This document shows positions 22,450 to 35,600 of a stretch of DNA of 64,000 bases, piece by piece. The stretch spans positions 405,605 through 469,604 of the forward strand of contig NC_082596.1 in assembly GCF_030936135.1 (NCBI RefSeq). The letters run 5' to 3'. Below the pieces are notes generated by a model. That model was not told the origin of the DNA, did no database searches, and saw only the letters and a program-made list of their open reading frames with translations. Made by a program: the position numbers and the translations under genes. This DNA comes from Gavia stellata. Its lineage: Eukaryota > Chordata > Aves > Gaviiformes > Gaviidae. Position 1 is the first letter of the stretch. Each line of letters starts with the position of its first letter.

Positions 22450-25400
22450 GTGAACCCATCCTGCGACCACCGTGGGCAGGTAGGAGAGGTCCAGCAGAGA
22501 GGGACCTGGCTGGTCGTCACAGGGCTTGTGCTGGCCGGCCACGGCGGACGAGGTGCTTGCGCAGGTCCCGGGTATGCGAGGAATGCGGCATTGCCCGCGC
22601 CTGCGCCCGCCAGTCTGGCTGGGCTGCGGCCAGGTGCCAGGGTGGGACACTGGGCATAGGGCAACAGCCGCATGGTGCTGCGGCACACTGGACACCGCTG
22701 GCCCTCGTGGCCAAGCACAGCAGGAGGATGCTGGTCCCTGATCCTGGCATGCCCTGGGAGTGGGACAGCAGGTGATGACTGCCCAGGCAGGACGCTCCCA
22801 GGGAAAAGCCTGTGCTGCTCTGGGGCTCTGATGGGTACAGCGGGGTTCGGCAGGGCAGTGGGTGCCGAGGAAGGGGCAGGGAGGAGAGCAAGGCACACGG
22901 GGGACTGGCAGCATCATTCCACAGTACCTAGTGAGGTGGGTACACGGTGCTGTGGGACTGCCTGCCGTGGGCAGGGTGCAACCCCATCCCACAGCTGCAG
23001 CGGAGGAGCAGCCCTGCTGCAGGCACCTAACGGGGCAGGTCAGCAGGCAGGAGCCCATTGGCCGCTGGTCATCAGTGGGACCCAGGCACTGCGTCCCCTG
23101 CTCTGTGGCAGCCGGGCAGGCAGCACTGCCCAGGAAGGAGTGCTGGGCTGCCCCCGAGCCCTGCTCCGAGCAGGGCCCCCCAAAGTGCCCCAGCCACCCT
23201 CCCTGTCCCTATCACCCTTCCGTCACTGCCCCAGCCAACTTCTCTGCTGCTCTCCCTCCCCCTGAAACACCCCAGCTTCAGCCTGTCCCACCAGAGACCA
23301 CCCCACAGACTTCCCCCCGGCCCCGCCAGGCTCCTTCCCACAGCCCCAGCCCCTCCCCAATGCTCTGCTGCCCCTTCCCCAGCAGAAACCTCCTCCGCCA
23401 CCCTCTCCCTGAAACCATGGCCCCCACTCTGCCAGTAAAACCTGTCCCTTCTCCCGGTCCCTCCCCATGGCCCCCAGCAGCCTCTCCCTCCCCAGCCGGC
23501 ACCGGCCTGTTGGTGCACCCTGCGGGTGCAGACGTGCAGGGTTGTCCCGCGGGACGTGAGGCAGCCATAGCTGCAACGCTCTCCTGCGCGCTGGGTGTAC
23601 AAGGAAGACCCTCCCGTGGTGACTCACGCGGGCAGGGAGGTGTGCGCGGGCTCGCGGCACCAGTGGGTGCAAAGGGGCTGTGCACGCGTGCAAGCGCCGT
23701 CCAGAGCCACGGCTCACGCCAGCACCAGCACATTTCCTGACGCAGCCAGAAGCAAAAGGTGCGGAGCAGCAATTGCTGCTGCCAGGGAGAGCTGCCTGCG
23801 TCAGGGAGAGACCGTGGCCCCAGGGAGGGCGGCAGGTGCCAGCGCCTGAACCTCCGCCAGGAATCTCCCTGGCTATGTAGGCAGAGTCGGTTACTAAAAG
23901 TTTCCATGGGGCTGACGCCTTCTGATTAAAGGCAGAAGCGTTCTTCCTCTGCCTGCACGCCCGCTGCCTCCTCCCCTGCCCGTGAAGGGCAGGGGGTTCC
24001 ACCTGCCCCTGGCCCCCAGCCCCGCTGGGAATTGGTGTTCGGAGCTGCCGCAGTGTTATGGGGGGCAGTGCCCAGACCCCCTCTGCTCTCTGGTGCTGGT
24101 TGCCAGCTCGGGTCTGGGACGTGCAGGGATCTTCCTGGGTCTCTCTGGATACCGCAGCCACACCAGCACTGCCCACCCCTGTGCCCGTGGCATGGCCAGG
24201 CTGAGCCCAGCTCCTCCCAAGCGCAGCACAGCCTGCGCCGTCTAACCTGGCACCTCTCTGCCAGAAAAGGGCTGCGGGCGCCGGGAGCAGCTTTCCCAGC
24301 CCTGCAAGGCGGCACAGACCCAGGACCAGGGTGGGCAGAGCCGGTGGTGAGGTGCTGCCAGCCCCATCGTGTGTGTTGCGTGTGCGCGGCAGCAGGCACA
24401 GGGCTGCCCAGCACCAGCACGTCCGGGTGTGCGCACCCAGCACGAGCCTGCGGGCTGGAGGAGACAGCCGTGCAAGGCAGGGGACCCCCCTGCTCCCAGC
24501 CCGCAGCCCACGGCACAGGACAGAGCGGACCCCTCCCACTCTCAGCCAGTCAGACAGGCCCCTCGCCCCCCCCAACAGCAGCCCCCCCACCAGGCAGAGA
24601 CCCCCCCCCAAGTCCCGACTCCGCTCTTCTCCTCCCCTCAGCCAGAGTGGCTCAGGACAGCCCTTCCCAGAGGCAGGAGCAGCGCCCCATGGCAGTCCCG
24701 CCCGCCATCCCCACCTCTTGGCACCAGAGCCAGGTGCAATCCTGAACCTGCAAACATTGCTTGGGCAGATCCGAGCCCGTGCGGCTGTGCTCGCACTGAC
24801 ATCACAGCGCGGATGCAGCCGGCACCTGTTGGGACCTTTCCCCCAGGACGGGCAGCGAGCCTGGAGCACGGCTGGGACAGAGGAGCCCTTGCAGGAGAAG
24901 GTGCTGGCCTGGCCCGGGAGGCGCGGGATGAGCTGGAGTGGGAACACAGGGACAGAGCCCAGTGCACAGAGCCCCGTTGGAGTGACTGGCCCTGCGGTGA
25001 GCAGGGCCCCAGGCACAGCACCCGCTGGCACTGGTACGCTGCTCTGCACTCCTTGGTGTGTTTGCACTGGTGGCTCAGGGAAGGATGTGGGTCTGTGAGC
25101 CCCAGGCAGGATCCGCGCCCCAGCGCTGGTGCGGGCAGCAAGATACGGCTGGTCCGCACCATCCCCGCTCAGCGCGACCGCCGCAGGACGGTCAGCGTGG
25201 CACCAACTCTCCCTGGGGCTGCTGTGCCAGCGCCCTTCCCCTCCACCTCCACGTACAGCGGTGCGTACCACGGGCTAGCCCTGCTCTGGCTGCGTCCTTG
25301 CAGCCAGGTCCAGAGATGCTGGCGGGCAGCAGCGTGACCCAGCCAGCTCATCTGGGGGAGCTCGGGCAAGCGGGTCTCCTCGGCCTGCCGCAGCGCTTTG

Positions 25401-26643
25401 TGCTTGGTCTCACCTGCTTCCGTAGGGCCAGTCCAGCTCTGTCACACCCCACTCTGCACTGGGGCCAGGGGGTCTGCATTAAGGGATGCGACTCACGAGG
25501 GAGTCGGTGCTATCTATGCAACCTCCTGCTGCAGGACCGGCTTCCAGCCTGAGGACTGAAGGGTGCCAGGCACAGATGTCCTGCTGTGCAAGGCTGCAGG
25601 CAGTGAGGCTCCGCTGCAGCAGCGTGTGCCGCAGCCATAGCCTGGAGGCTGTGGCTGACCACGGCTCCCAGATCTCTGCACAGCCTGTACCCAGCCGCAA
25701 GCGCCCTCCAGCCTTCCAGTGTGCACAGCCCAGCGCTCGACGGCCTCATACTCCCTCCAGCACCATCACTTGACTGTATAATGGCTGTATTGTGGTTGAT
25801 CCCAGCGTGCCCAGGAGCTTTCCAAACATGAGTGCAGGCATGCAGATCTGTGTGCTCCTAGTGTGGCCTGCTGCCCCCACCCGCTTCTCCTTCTGCTGCC
25901 CCCTCGACCTTCCCATGCTTTCTGAGCAATGCAAGGAGGGCAGATGCTGCATCTCAGTGCAGCAGTCGGCACCGGGGAAAGGGCCTCCAGGCTTCTTCTG
26001 GGTGCACGGCAGCTCCAGCCCCTGCTCCCAGCTCCTGCTGACCGGTGCTGCTGTGGGGAGTGTGCCGGGGGACCAGGCTGACCCCCTGTCCCTGGCAGAG
26101 GGGAGCAGCCTTTCCATGCTGGCTCAGGGTTTGTTCATCCCTGTGTCAGCGTCAGCAGCAGCCTGAGTGAGTGCCGGCACTCCCTGCCGGTTGCGGCTTT
26201 TGGCTGGTGCTTTGCCCCAAGCCCAGCCACCCTCCAGGACTTTGAAGCGCTGCACAAGGCTTCTGTGCAGGGACAAGCCCTGCACAGACTGGTGGTCAAA
26301 TGCACGTGACAGCTCGTGGGGGCTTTACTCCTCACAGGAGCCAGGACTGTCTCAGCCCAGTGCTCCACAGGTCCCACTGGTGCTTCTGCTCCGGTCTCTC
26401 TCACGCTGACATGTCCTAGTGCACCCAGCAAGTCTAGCTCAGAAAGCAGAGGGTGCTTGCATCTGGCAGGTCTGGTTCAGCATGTCAGGGACCCGGACAC
26501 TGCCCTGAACATGCTCAGCCTTTGGCTTTTACTTGTTCCTGCCTGCAAGGTATTTCTTTGGTTTTATTTCACCGTATTTAGCATGCAAACCATAGAAAAG
26601 TTGATTTCTCACCAAGCTTTCCCATTCTCTCCCCTCTCTCCAG
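22450..26643 (+). other. Putative intron 1 of epiplakin copy 1
   Basis: GC-rich 4.2 kb with no recognised gene. It contains a strongly pyrimidine-rich stretch (about 23,165-23,480) and C-rich runs near 24,540-24,620. The 3' end has a long polypyrimidine tract (TCCCATTCTCTCCCCTCTCTCCAG). Confidence 0.45.
23165..23480. repeat. Pyrimidine-rich low-complexity tract (C/T on + strand)
   Basis: Some 300 bp dominated by CCC, CCTCC and CTCCC with few G residues on the + strand, so the minus strand is G-rich with many GGG runs. It could form G-quadruplex or triplex structures. No coding homology is seen. Confidence 0.6.
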
Positions 26644-26675
26644 AGTCTTGACAGCTGTGCGAGGAGTGCAGGAGG
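26644..26675 (+). other. EPPK1: 5' UTR part of the epiplakin coding exon
   Basis: It follows a strong acceptor (polypyrimidine tract then CTCTCTCCAG) and contains a TGA and no upstream ATG before the start codon. Confidence 0.6.
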
Positions 26676-29600
26676 ATGGAGAGCAAGCCAGCAGTGAATG
26701 GCCATGCTGCCCCCATCTCTCACCAGGAGGACATGCCAGGAGCAAACTGCTTGTGCCGGGACGTACTGCCTTGCAAACAGAAAAAAGCAGCTGATGGGGA
26801 TGTGATGGTGCTGGATGCTTCTAGTGAGCCCTCGGAGGCAGCTGGCAGCATTGCTGGAGTGTATGTGGAGGCTTCTAAGAAGATAATGAGCTTTTATGAT
26901 GCCACCAGAGAGCACCTTCTGAGTTTGGATTCGGCACTCTGTCTTCTCGAGGCCCAGGCAGCCACGGGCTTCATCACTGACCCGGTGAAGAACAGGCGTG
27001 TGTCTGTAGCAGAAGCCACGCAGCTGGGACTGGTGGGGCTGGAGCTGAAGGAGAGGCTGCTCTCTGCAGAGAAAGCTGCTACTGGCTTTGCGGACCCCTA
27101 CACAGAAGAGAAAATCTCCCTCTACCAGGCCATCCAGAAGGACCTGATCGGGAGGGAGCAAGGTATTCGGCTGCTAGAGGCCCAGATTGCAACCGGAGGC
27201 ATCATTGACCCAGCCACCGGCTGCCGGCTCCCCCCAGATGTTGCCTGTGAGAGGGGATATTTAAATGAAGAGATGAGACAGCTCCTCTCTGACCCCAGCA
27301 ATGAGGACAGCAAAGGGTTCCTCAACCCCAGTACTATGGAGAGGGTCACTTATATGGAGCTTGTAAAGAGGTGTGTCGTTGATCCGGCCTCAGGCTTCCT
27401 CCTCTTGCCCCTGCAAATCACGTTCCCAGGGCTGGGAGGGAGGGTGAGCAGCAGGGATCTGCTGGACGCTGGCATCATCAGCCCTGACACGTTCAGAGGT
27501 CTTGAGGAGGGAAGAGTTTCTGCCCAGGAGGTAGCAGAGGACAACTCTGTACAGCAGTTCCTGCACGGGACAAGGAGCGTGGCTGGTGTTGTCCTGCCTT
27601 CCAGTGAGCGGAAGAGCCTTTACCAGGCACTGAGAGAGCATCTCCTCGTGCCTGGTGCTGCTCTGATGCTCCTGCAAGTCCAGGCCTCCACCGGCAGCCT
27701 GACGGACCCCATAAAGAACAAAAGCTACTCAGTTGATGAGGCTGTCAGGGTTGGTCTCATCGGCCCAGAGCTTCATGAGAAACTGTCTTCAGCTGAGAGG
27801 TCCATCACTGGATACAGGGATCCCTACACTGGAGAAATGCTCTCTCTGTTCCAAGCCATCAGGAAGGGCTTTATCCCCAAGGATCATGGCATTTGCCTTC
27901 TGGAGGCCCAGATGGCCACGGGGGGTATAATTGCTCCAGGCAGGCACCTCCGTGTCCCCACAGAGACAGCTTGCAAGTGGGGGTACCTGGATGAGGCCAC
28001 AAGACAGCTCCTCTCCAGTCCTACCGATGACATGAAAGGGTTCTTCGACCCCAGCTCCAAGGAGAAGATGATCTATGCAGACCTGCTCAAGCATTGTGTC
28101 ACTGATCCCAAAACGGGGCTCCTTCTGCTGCCACTTGCTGGAGAAAGCAGAGAAGGATCCGAGGGAACCCACCTCTTCTTTGACCATAGGACCCAGACAG
28201 CTCTGGAAAACACACAGGTACCCATTGGTTTAGGTAAATTCAAGGGAAAGTCGGTGTCTCTCTGGAAACTCCTCTTCTCAGACTACATCCAGGGTGAGCG
28301 AAGAGCTGCTCTCACCCAGCAGTACCTTGCAGGAACGCTCTCTACACAAGAACTGGGTAAGGCAGTCAGTGCCACCATTGAGGAAATGGCTTCCACTGCT
28401 AATGTCACCTTTGAAGGACTGAGGGACCAGGTGACAGCTGACCAGCTCCTGAGCTCTGAAATCATCAACAAAGATTTGTTTAAGAAACTGAAGGAGGGAG
28501 AAACATCAGCCAAAGAAGTTGTCAGCATGGACACTGTCAAAAAGTACCTGCAAGGAACAGGTAGCATTGGTGGGCTCCTGCTTCCTGACTCCCAGGAGAA
28601 GATCAGCATCTACCAGGCAAAGCGGAAAGGACTCTTAAGGCCAGGAACATCACTGATCCTTCTGGAGGCACAGGCTGCTACTGGATTTATCATTGACCCA
28701 GCTGCCAACAAAAGGTATTCTGTGGATGAGGCATTAAGAGCGAACGTCATTGGCCCAGATGTTTATGATAAGCTACTGACTGCAGAGAAATCAGTCACCG
28801 GCTACAGAGATCCTTACTCAGGAAACAAGATCTCCCTCTTCCAGGCCATGAAGAAGGAGCTCATCGTCAAGGAGCACGCTATCCGCCTGCTCGAGGCCCA
28901 GATCGCCACCGGCGGCATCATCGACCCCGTCAACAGCCACCGCATCCCTGTGGAGGTGGCCTACCGGCGCGGCTACTTCGACAAGAAGGTGAACTTAATC
29001 CTTTCTGATCCCACCGACGACACCAAGGGCTTCTTCGACCCCAACACCCACGAGAACCTCACCTACCTGCAGCTGAAGGAGAAGTGCATCACAGAGTCCT
29101 CCACTGGGCTCTGCCTCCTTCCTCTGAACAGCAGGAAGCGCCAGTTCATTGATGACACCACCAGACGGGTGTTCAGGAGCTCCTGGCTGCCGGTCAGGTT
29201 TGGGCGGTTACGGGGGGAGAAGGTCTCTGTGTGGGACTTGCTGAACTCCGAGTACTTCAGCGAGGGGAGGCGCCGGGAGATATTCAACCACTACCAGCTG
29301 AGGAAGCTCACCCTGGAGCAAATCCGGATCATGTTGGAGGAGGAAATGAAAAAATGGGCCCCCATCAAATTCCCAGCCATGAGAGGCAGCGTCAGCGCTT
29401 ACCACCTGATGGAAACAGGTGTCATTGACAAGGCCCTGTTTGAGAAGGTGTTGGAGGGATCCGTCACACCGGAGGAAGTCCTGCGCATGGACTCTGTCAG
29501 AAAGTACCTCTATGGCTCTGGCAGCATTGGGGGGATTGTACTCCAGCCGTCAAACCAGAGGATAAGCATTTATGAGGCCATGAAGAAAAACATTGTGGTA

Positions 29601-32600
29601 CCAGGAGTAGCCCTCCCACTGCTAGAGGCCCAGGCTGCCACAGGCTTCATCATTGACCCAGTCAACAACCAGAAACTCTGTGTGGATGACGCCATCAAGG
29701 AGGGAGTCATTGGGCCAGAAGTCCATGAGAAGCTGCAGCATGCAGAAGGGGCTGTAACAGGCTATAAAGATCCTTTCACAGGCAAGAAGATACCCCTCTT
29801 CCAGGCGATGAAGAAGGGCCTGATTCCTGACAAACAGGCCATGCAGTTGATGGAGGTGCAGATGGCTACAGGAGGCATCATTGACCCAACATGTGGCCAC
29901 CATATCCCCATAGAATCTGCCCAGAAGCGAGGGTGCCTGGATGAGGACACAAGCAAGGCCCTTTCTAAGCCCAGTGACAACAGAGCCTTCTGCACCCCAG
30001 ACAGCAAAGAGACCGTCACCTATGCCGAGCTAATCAAGCGCTGCCAGAAGGACGAGATCTCTGGCTTCCACTTGCTGCCTCTGCCACAGACAGCTGCTCC
30101 TGCCTACACCGACGAACAAATCCAACGGATTTTTAAGGAAACTGTGGTGAAGGAAAAAGGGGTCTCCCTCTGGGACCTAATCCACTCTGGGTATTTCACT
30201 GAGGAGCAGAGGAGCGACTTCATGGAGAGGTTCAGGTCTGAGGAAATGCCACTGCAGCAGCTGGTTGCTCTTGTGTTCAGACTGGTTGGGGAGATGGAAA
30301 TGAAAGCCTGCACGCACATCACCCTGGAAGGCTTGCGGGGCAGTGTCCCTGCAGTCTGGCTGCTGGATGCTGGCATCATTACTGAGAAGACATTTGAAGA
30401 ACTGGCTCAGGGCATAAGAACTCCCGAGGAAGTGGCTGCCATGGAGAGTGTGAAGAGGTACTTGCAGGGCACAGGCAGCATTGCTGGGGTATTCATAGAG
30501 GCATCCAAAAAGAAGATGAGCTTTTACGATGCCATGAAAAATGATCTCCTCCTCCCTGGGGCTGCTCTGAGGCTGCTAGAAGCCCAGGCAGCCACAGGAT
30601 ACCTAACTGACCCAGCAACAAACCGGAGACTCAACGTGAGGGATGCTGTGAAAGCAGCTGTTGTTGGTGAAGAGCTCACCGAAAAACTTCTTCTAGCTGA
30701 GAGGGCAGCGACTGGCTACACAGACCCCTACACGGGGAGCTCCATCTCACTATGCCAAGCACTCAGGAAAGAGCTGATTCCCCTGGGAGATGCTATTCCC
30801 TTGCTAGAGGCCCAGCTGGCTACAGGAGGGGTCATTGATCCCATTCACCACCATCACCTTCCGCTCCAGGCTGCATGCAGATATGGCTTCTACGATGAGG
30901 ACCTGAACCAGACCCTCTCTCAGCTGAATGACAGCACCAAAATCTTTTTTGATCCAAACACAAAGGATAATGTGACCTACCAGCAGCTGAAGGACAGGTG
31001 CATTCATGAGGCTGAGTCAGGTCTCTGGCTCCTTCCTCTGTCAGAAAACGCGATGTTCTGTGTGGATGAACAAACCATGGAGGTGCTGAAATCTGTGACT
31101 GTTTGTGTCAACATAGGGCGGTTCAAAGGACAGACAGTGTCAGTCTGGGACCTTCTCAACTCTGAATACCTCTCAGACCGCAAGAGAAGAGAGCTAGTGC
31201 AAAAGTACAAAGATGACAATACTGAAGTGCTACGTGAAATCGTAACAATTGTCACCACAATCATCAATGAGACTGAGACACAAGGCAAGAAGTTTGCATT
31301 CAAGGGCCTGCGGAAAAGAGTATCCGCCAGTGACCTCTTCCAGTCTCAACTGATAGACAAAAAAACCCTCGATGAGCTCAACCAGGGGAAGAAAACAGTC
31401 AAAGAAGTCACTGAAATGGACTCTGTCCGCAGGTACCTGGAGGGCAGCAATTTCATAGCAGGGGTCCTTATACAGCCAAGCAACGACAAGATGAGCATCT
31501 ACCAGGCCATGAGGAAGGGCATCCTGAGGCCTGGGACAGCATTGGTGCTGCTGGAGGCACAGGCTGCCACTGGCTACATCATTGACCCAGAGAAAAACAA
31601 GAAGTTTTCAGTGGAGGAAGCATTAACTGCAGGTTTAATTGGAGGGGAGATTTTTGAAAAGCTACTCTGTGCAGAAAGAGCCGTGACAGGCTACACCGAC
31701 CCCTACACAAAAGCCCCAATGTCCCTATTTGAAGCTATGAACCAAGGACTGATTGTGAAGAGCCACGGTATCCGCCTGCTCGAGGCCCAGATCGCCACCG
31801 GCGGCATCATCGACCCCGTGCACAGCCACCGTATCCCCGTAGAGGTGGCCTACCAGCGTGGCTACTTTGACCAGGAGATGAACCAGATCCTCTCCGACCC
31901 CACCGACGACACCAAGGGCTTCTTCGACCCCAACACCCACGAGAACCTCACCTACATGCAGCTCCTGGAGAGATGTGTCCAAGATTCAGAGACTGGGTTG
32001 TACATGCTGCAAGTTGTACAGGAAGGAGGAAAGTACTTCTACATTGATGAACTTACAAAACAGGTTTTGCGCTCAAAGCCCCTTGAAGTGAAAGTTGGAA
32101 AGTTTAAGGACCAAACAGTTTCCGTCTGGGAAATTCTCTGCTCTCATTACGTCTCCGAGCAGAAAAGGAAAGAACTAGTGATGCAGTACAAATGCAAAAC
32201 CGTCACACTGGAAGATCTTATAACCCTCATCCTCAAAATAATTGAGGATGCAGAGCAAAAAGCAGAAGCCCTCAAGGTTAAAGGACTCCGGGGGGATGTG
32301 TCAATATCAGAATTGTTTAACTCTGAGATCATTGACAAGAAAACTCTAGATCAGCTCCAGGATGGGAGTCTCACGCTTGCCAGTCTCACAAAGAGGGAGA
32401 CCATCAACAGGTACTTGGATGGCACTGGATGCATTGCTGGGGTTCTACTCCCATCAAGGAAAGAGAAGATGAGCATCTACCAGGCCCTGAAAAAGGGCTT
32501 ACTCACAGAGCAATGTGCCCTGGGGCTGCTGGAGGCACAGGCTGCCACTGGTTTTCTCATTGACCCACTGAAAAATAAGAAGCTTTCCGTGGATGAGGCT

Positions 32601-35600
32601 GTCTCGTCGGGGCTGGTGGGCAGCAACTTGCACAAGAAGCTCCTGTTGGCAGAGAAAGCTGTGACAGGATACACAGATCCTCATGCAGGAAATAAAATAT
32701 CCCTCTTCCAGGCCATAAGGCAAAAGATAACAGTCAAGGAGCACAGCATCCACCTGCTTGAGGCCCAGCTCGCCACTGGTGGCATCATTGACCCCACGCA
32801 CAGCCACCGCCTCCCTGTGGAGGTGGCCTACCGTCGTGGCTACTTGGATGAAGATATGTTTCTCCTACTTTCTGATCCAGATCATGGTAGCAAAGGTTTT
32901 ATAGATCCAAACACTCATGAGAAAATCAGTTACAGTCAGCTCCTACAGAGATGTTCCAAAGACAGAGATACTGGATTGTACCTGCTGCAAGTCATGGAAA
33001 AAGATGATGACTATTTCTACATTGACGAGCAAACAAAAAATGCCCTATTATCTACAAAGGTACAAGTGCCTATTGGAAAATACAAAGGACATGTATTATC
33101 ACTGTGGGAACTTCTCTGTTCTGAGTACATCACAGAAGACAAAAGAAAAGAACTGGTGAAAAAATATAAAGAGGAATCCCATCACATTATACAAGGAATC
33201 ATTGATACAATACTAAATATCATTAAAGAAAAAGAAGAGCACAGGAGTGATGTCTGGTTCCAAGGACTCAGACAACAGATAACAGCATCAGAACTCCTCA
33301 GAGCACAGATAATTACAGAAGAAACAATGGAAAAACTCCATGAAGGAAAAGAGACGGCACAAGAAATAGCACAAATGGACAGTGTGAGAAGATACCTTGA
33401 GGGAACTGGAAGCATCGCCGGCGTGCTGGTGCCCTCCAAGGCCGACCCCGCCAAGATGGAGAAGATGAGCATCTACCAGGCCATGTGGAAGGGCATCCTG
33501 AGACCAGGGACAGCGCTGGTGCTGCTGGAGGCACAGGCTGCCACCGGCTTCGTTGTCGACCCGCTCACCAACAAGAAGCTTTCCGTGGACGAGGCCGTCT
33601 CGTCCGGGCTGGTGGGCAGCGAGCTACAAAAAAAGCTTCTTTGCGCAGAGAGAGCTGTGACAGGTTACACTGACCCCTGCACAGGACAAAAGATGTCACT
33701 CTTCCAGGCCATGAAGAAGGAGCTCATTGTCAAGGAGCACGGCATCCGCCTGCTCGAGGCCCAGATCGCCACCGGCGGCATCATCGACCCCGTGCACAGC
33801 CACCGCCTCCCCGTGGAGGTGGCCTACCGGCGCGGCTACTTTGACCAGGAGATGAACCAGATCCTCTCCGACCCCACCGATGACACCAAGGGCTTCTTCG
33901 ACCCCAACACCCACGAGAACCTCACCTACATGCAGCTCCTCCGCCGCTGCGTGCCCGACCCGGACACGGGGCTGCTCATGCTCCAGCTGATGGACAAGGG
34001 CTCCGTGCTCTACCAGCTGACCGAGGACGCCCGGAAAGCCCTGCAGGCTGCCCGCACCACCATCAGCGTGGGGCTCTTCCAGGGCCAGAGCGTCACCGTC
34101 TGGGAGCTCCTCTTCTCCCGCTACATCCCCGACCACCGGCGCCAGGACCTCCTCCGGAAGTACAAGGCGGGGACAGTCACCATCTCGGAGATGATCAACC
34201 TCCTCACCGCCATCATCACCGGGGCTGAAGGCCAGGGCCACGGAGCTGCCCTGGCCCGCAAGCCGACGGAGCGGGAGGCCCCACCGCCGGCCGAGAACGG
34301 CGAGGCCACCGACTCCCGGCAGGAGCGGGAGCGGGAGCTGGAGCTGGAGCGGTCCCTGAAGTCCCGCACTGTCGAGGTCTCGGCGGATGGCTTCCACGGT
34401 AGGAAGGTCTCCCTGTGGGAGCTCCTCTTCTCCAAATACGTCTCCGAGGCAAAGAGGCAGGAGCTGCTGGGGAAGGTCCGGGCCGGGAGCCTGGCGCTGG
34501 ACGAGCTGGCAAGGCTCCTCACCGTCCTCATCGAGGAGGCGGTGGAACGCAGCAGCAACGTGAAATTCACGGGCCTCAGGAGGCAGGTGACCGCCTCGGA
34601 CCTGGTGGACTCGGGCATCATCGACAAGGACACGCTGGCCGACCTCGTCCAGGGCTCCAAGACGGTGGAGGAGGTGAAGGAAATGGCCTCCGTCAAGCGG
34701 TACCTGGACGGCACGGGCTGCATCGCCGGCGTGCTGGTGCCCTCCAAGGCCGACCCCGCCAAGATGGAGAAGATGAGCATCTACCAGGCCATGTGGAAGG
34801 GCATCCTGAGGCAGGGCACGGCCCTGGTGCTGCTGGAGGCGCAGGCTGCCACCGGCTTCGTCGTTGACCCGCTCACCAACAAGAAGCTCTCCGTGGACGA
34901 GGCCGTCTCGTCCGGGCTGGTGGGCAGCGAGCTGCACGAGAAGCTCCTGTCGGCCGAGAGGGCCGTGACGGGCTACACCGACCCCTACACCGGCGACCAG
35001 ATCTCCCTCTTCCAGGCCATGAAGAAGGAGCTCATTGTCAAGGAGCACGGCATCCGCCTGCTCGAGGCCCAGATCGCCACCGGCGGCATCATCGACCCCG
35101 TGCACAGCCACCGCCTCCCCGTGGAGGTGGCCTACCGGCGCGGCTACTTTGACCAGGAGATGAACCAGATCCTCTCCGACCCCACCGACGACACCAAGGG
35201 CTTCTTCGACCCCAACACCCACGAGAACCTCACCTACATGCAGCTCCTCCGCCGCTGCGTGCCCGACCCGGACACGGGGCTGCTCATGCTCCAGCTGATG
35301 GACAAGGGCTCCGTGCTCTACCAGCTGACCGAGGACGCCCGGAAAGCCCTGCAGGCTGCCCGCACCACCATCAGCGTGGGGCTCTTCCAGGGCCAGAGCG
35401 TCACCGTCTGGGAGCTCCTCTTCTCCCGCTACATCCCCGACCACCGGCGCCAGGACCTCCTCCGGAAGTACAAGGCGGGGACAGTCACCATCTCGGAGAT
35501 GATCAACCTCCTCACCGCCATCATCACCGGGGCTGAAGGCCAGGGCCACGGAGCTGCCCTGGCCTGCAAGCCGACGGAGCGGGAGGCCCCACCGCCGGCC

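Noticed and set aside
16661-26643. Many 100-680 codon open frames on both strands
   Set aside because: High GC lowers stop frequency. Translations are Pro/Ala/Gly/Ser-rich, overlap each other on both strands and contain no recognisable domain or splice-consistent exon pattern.
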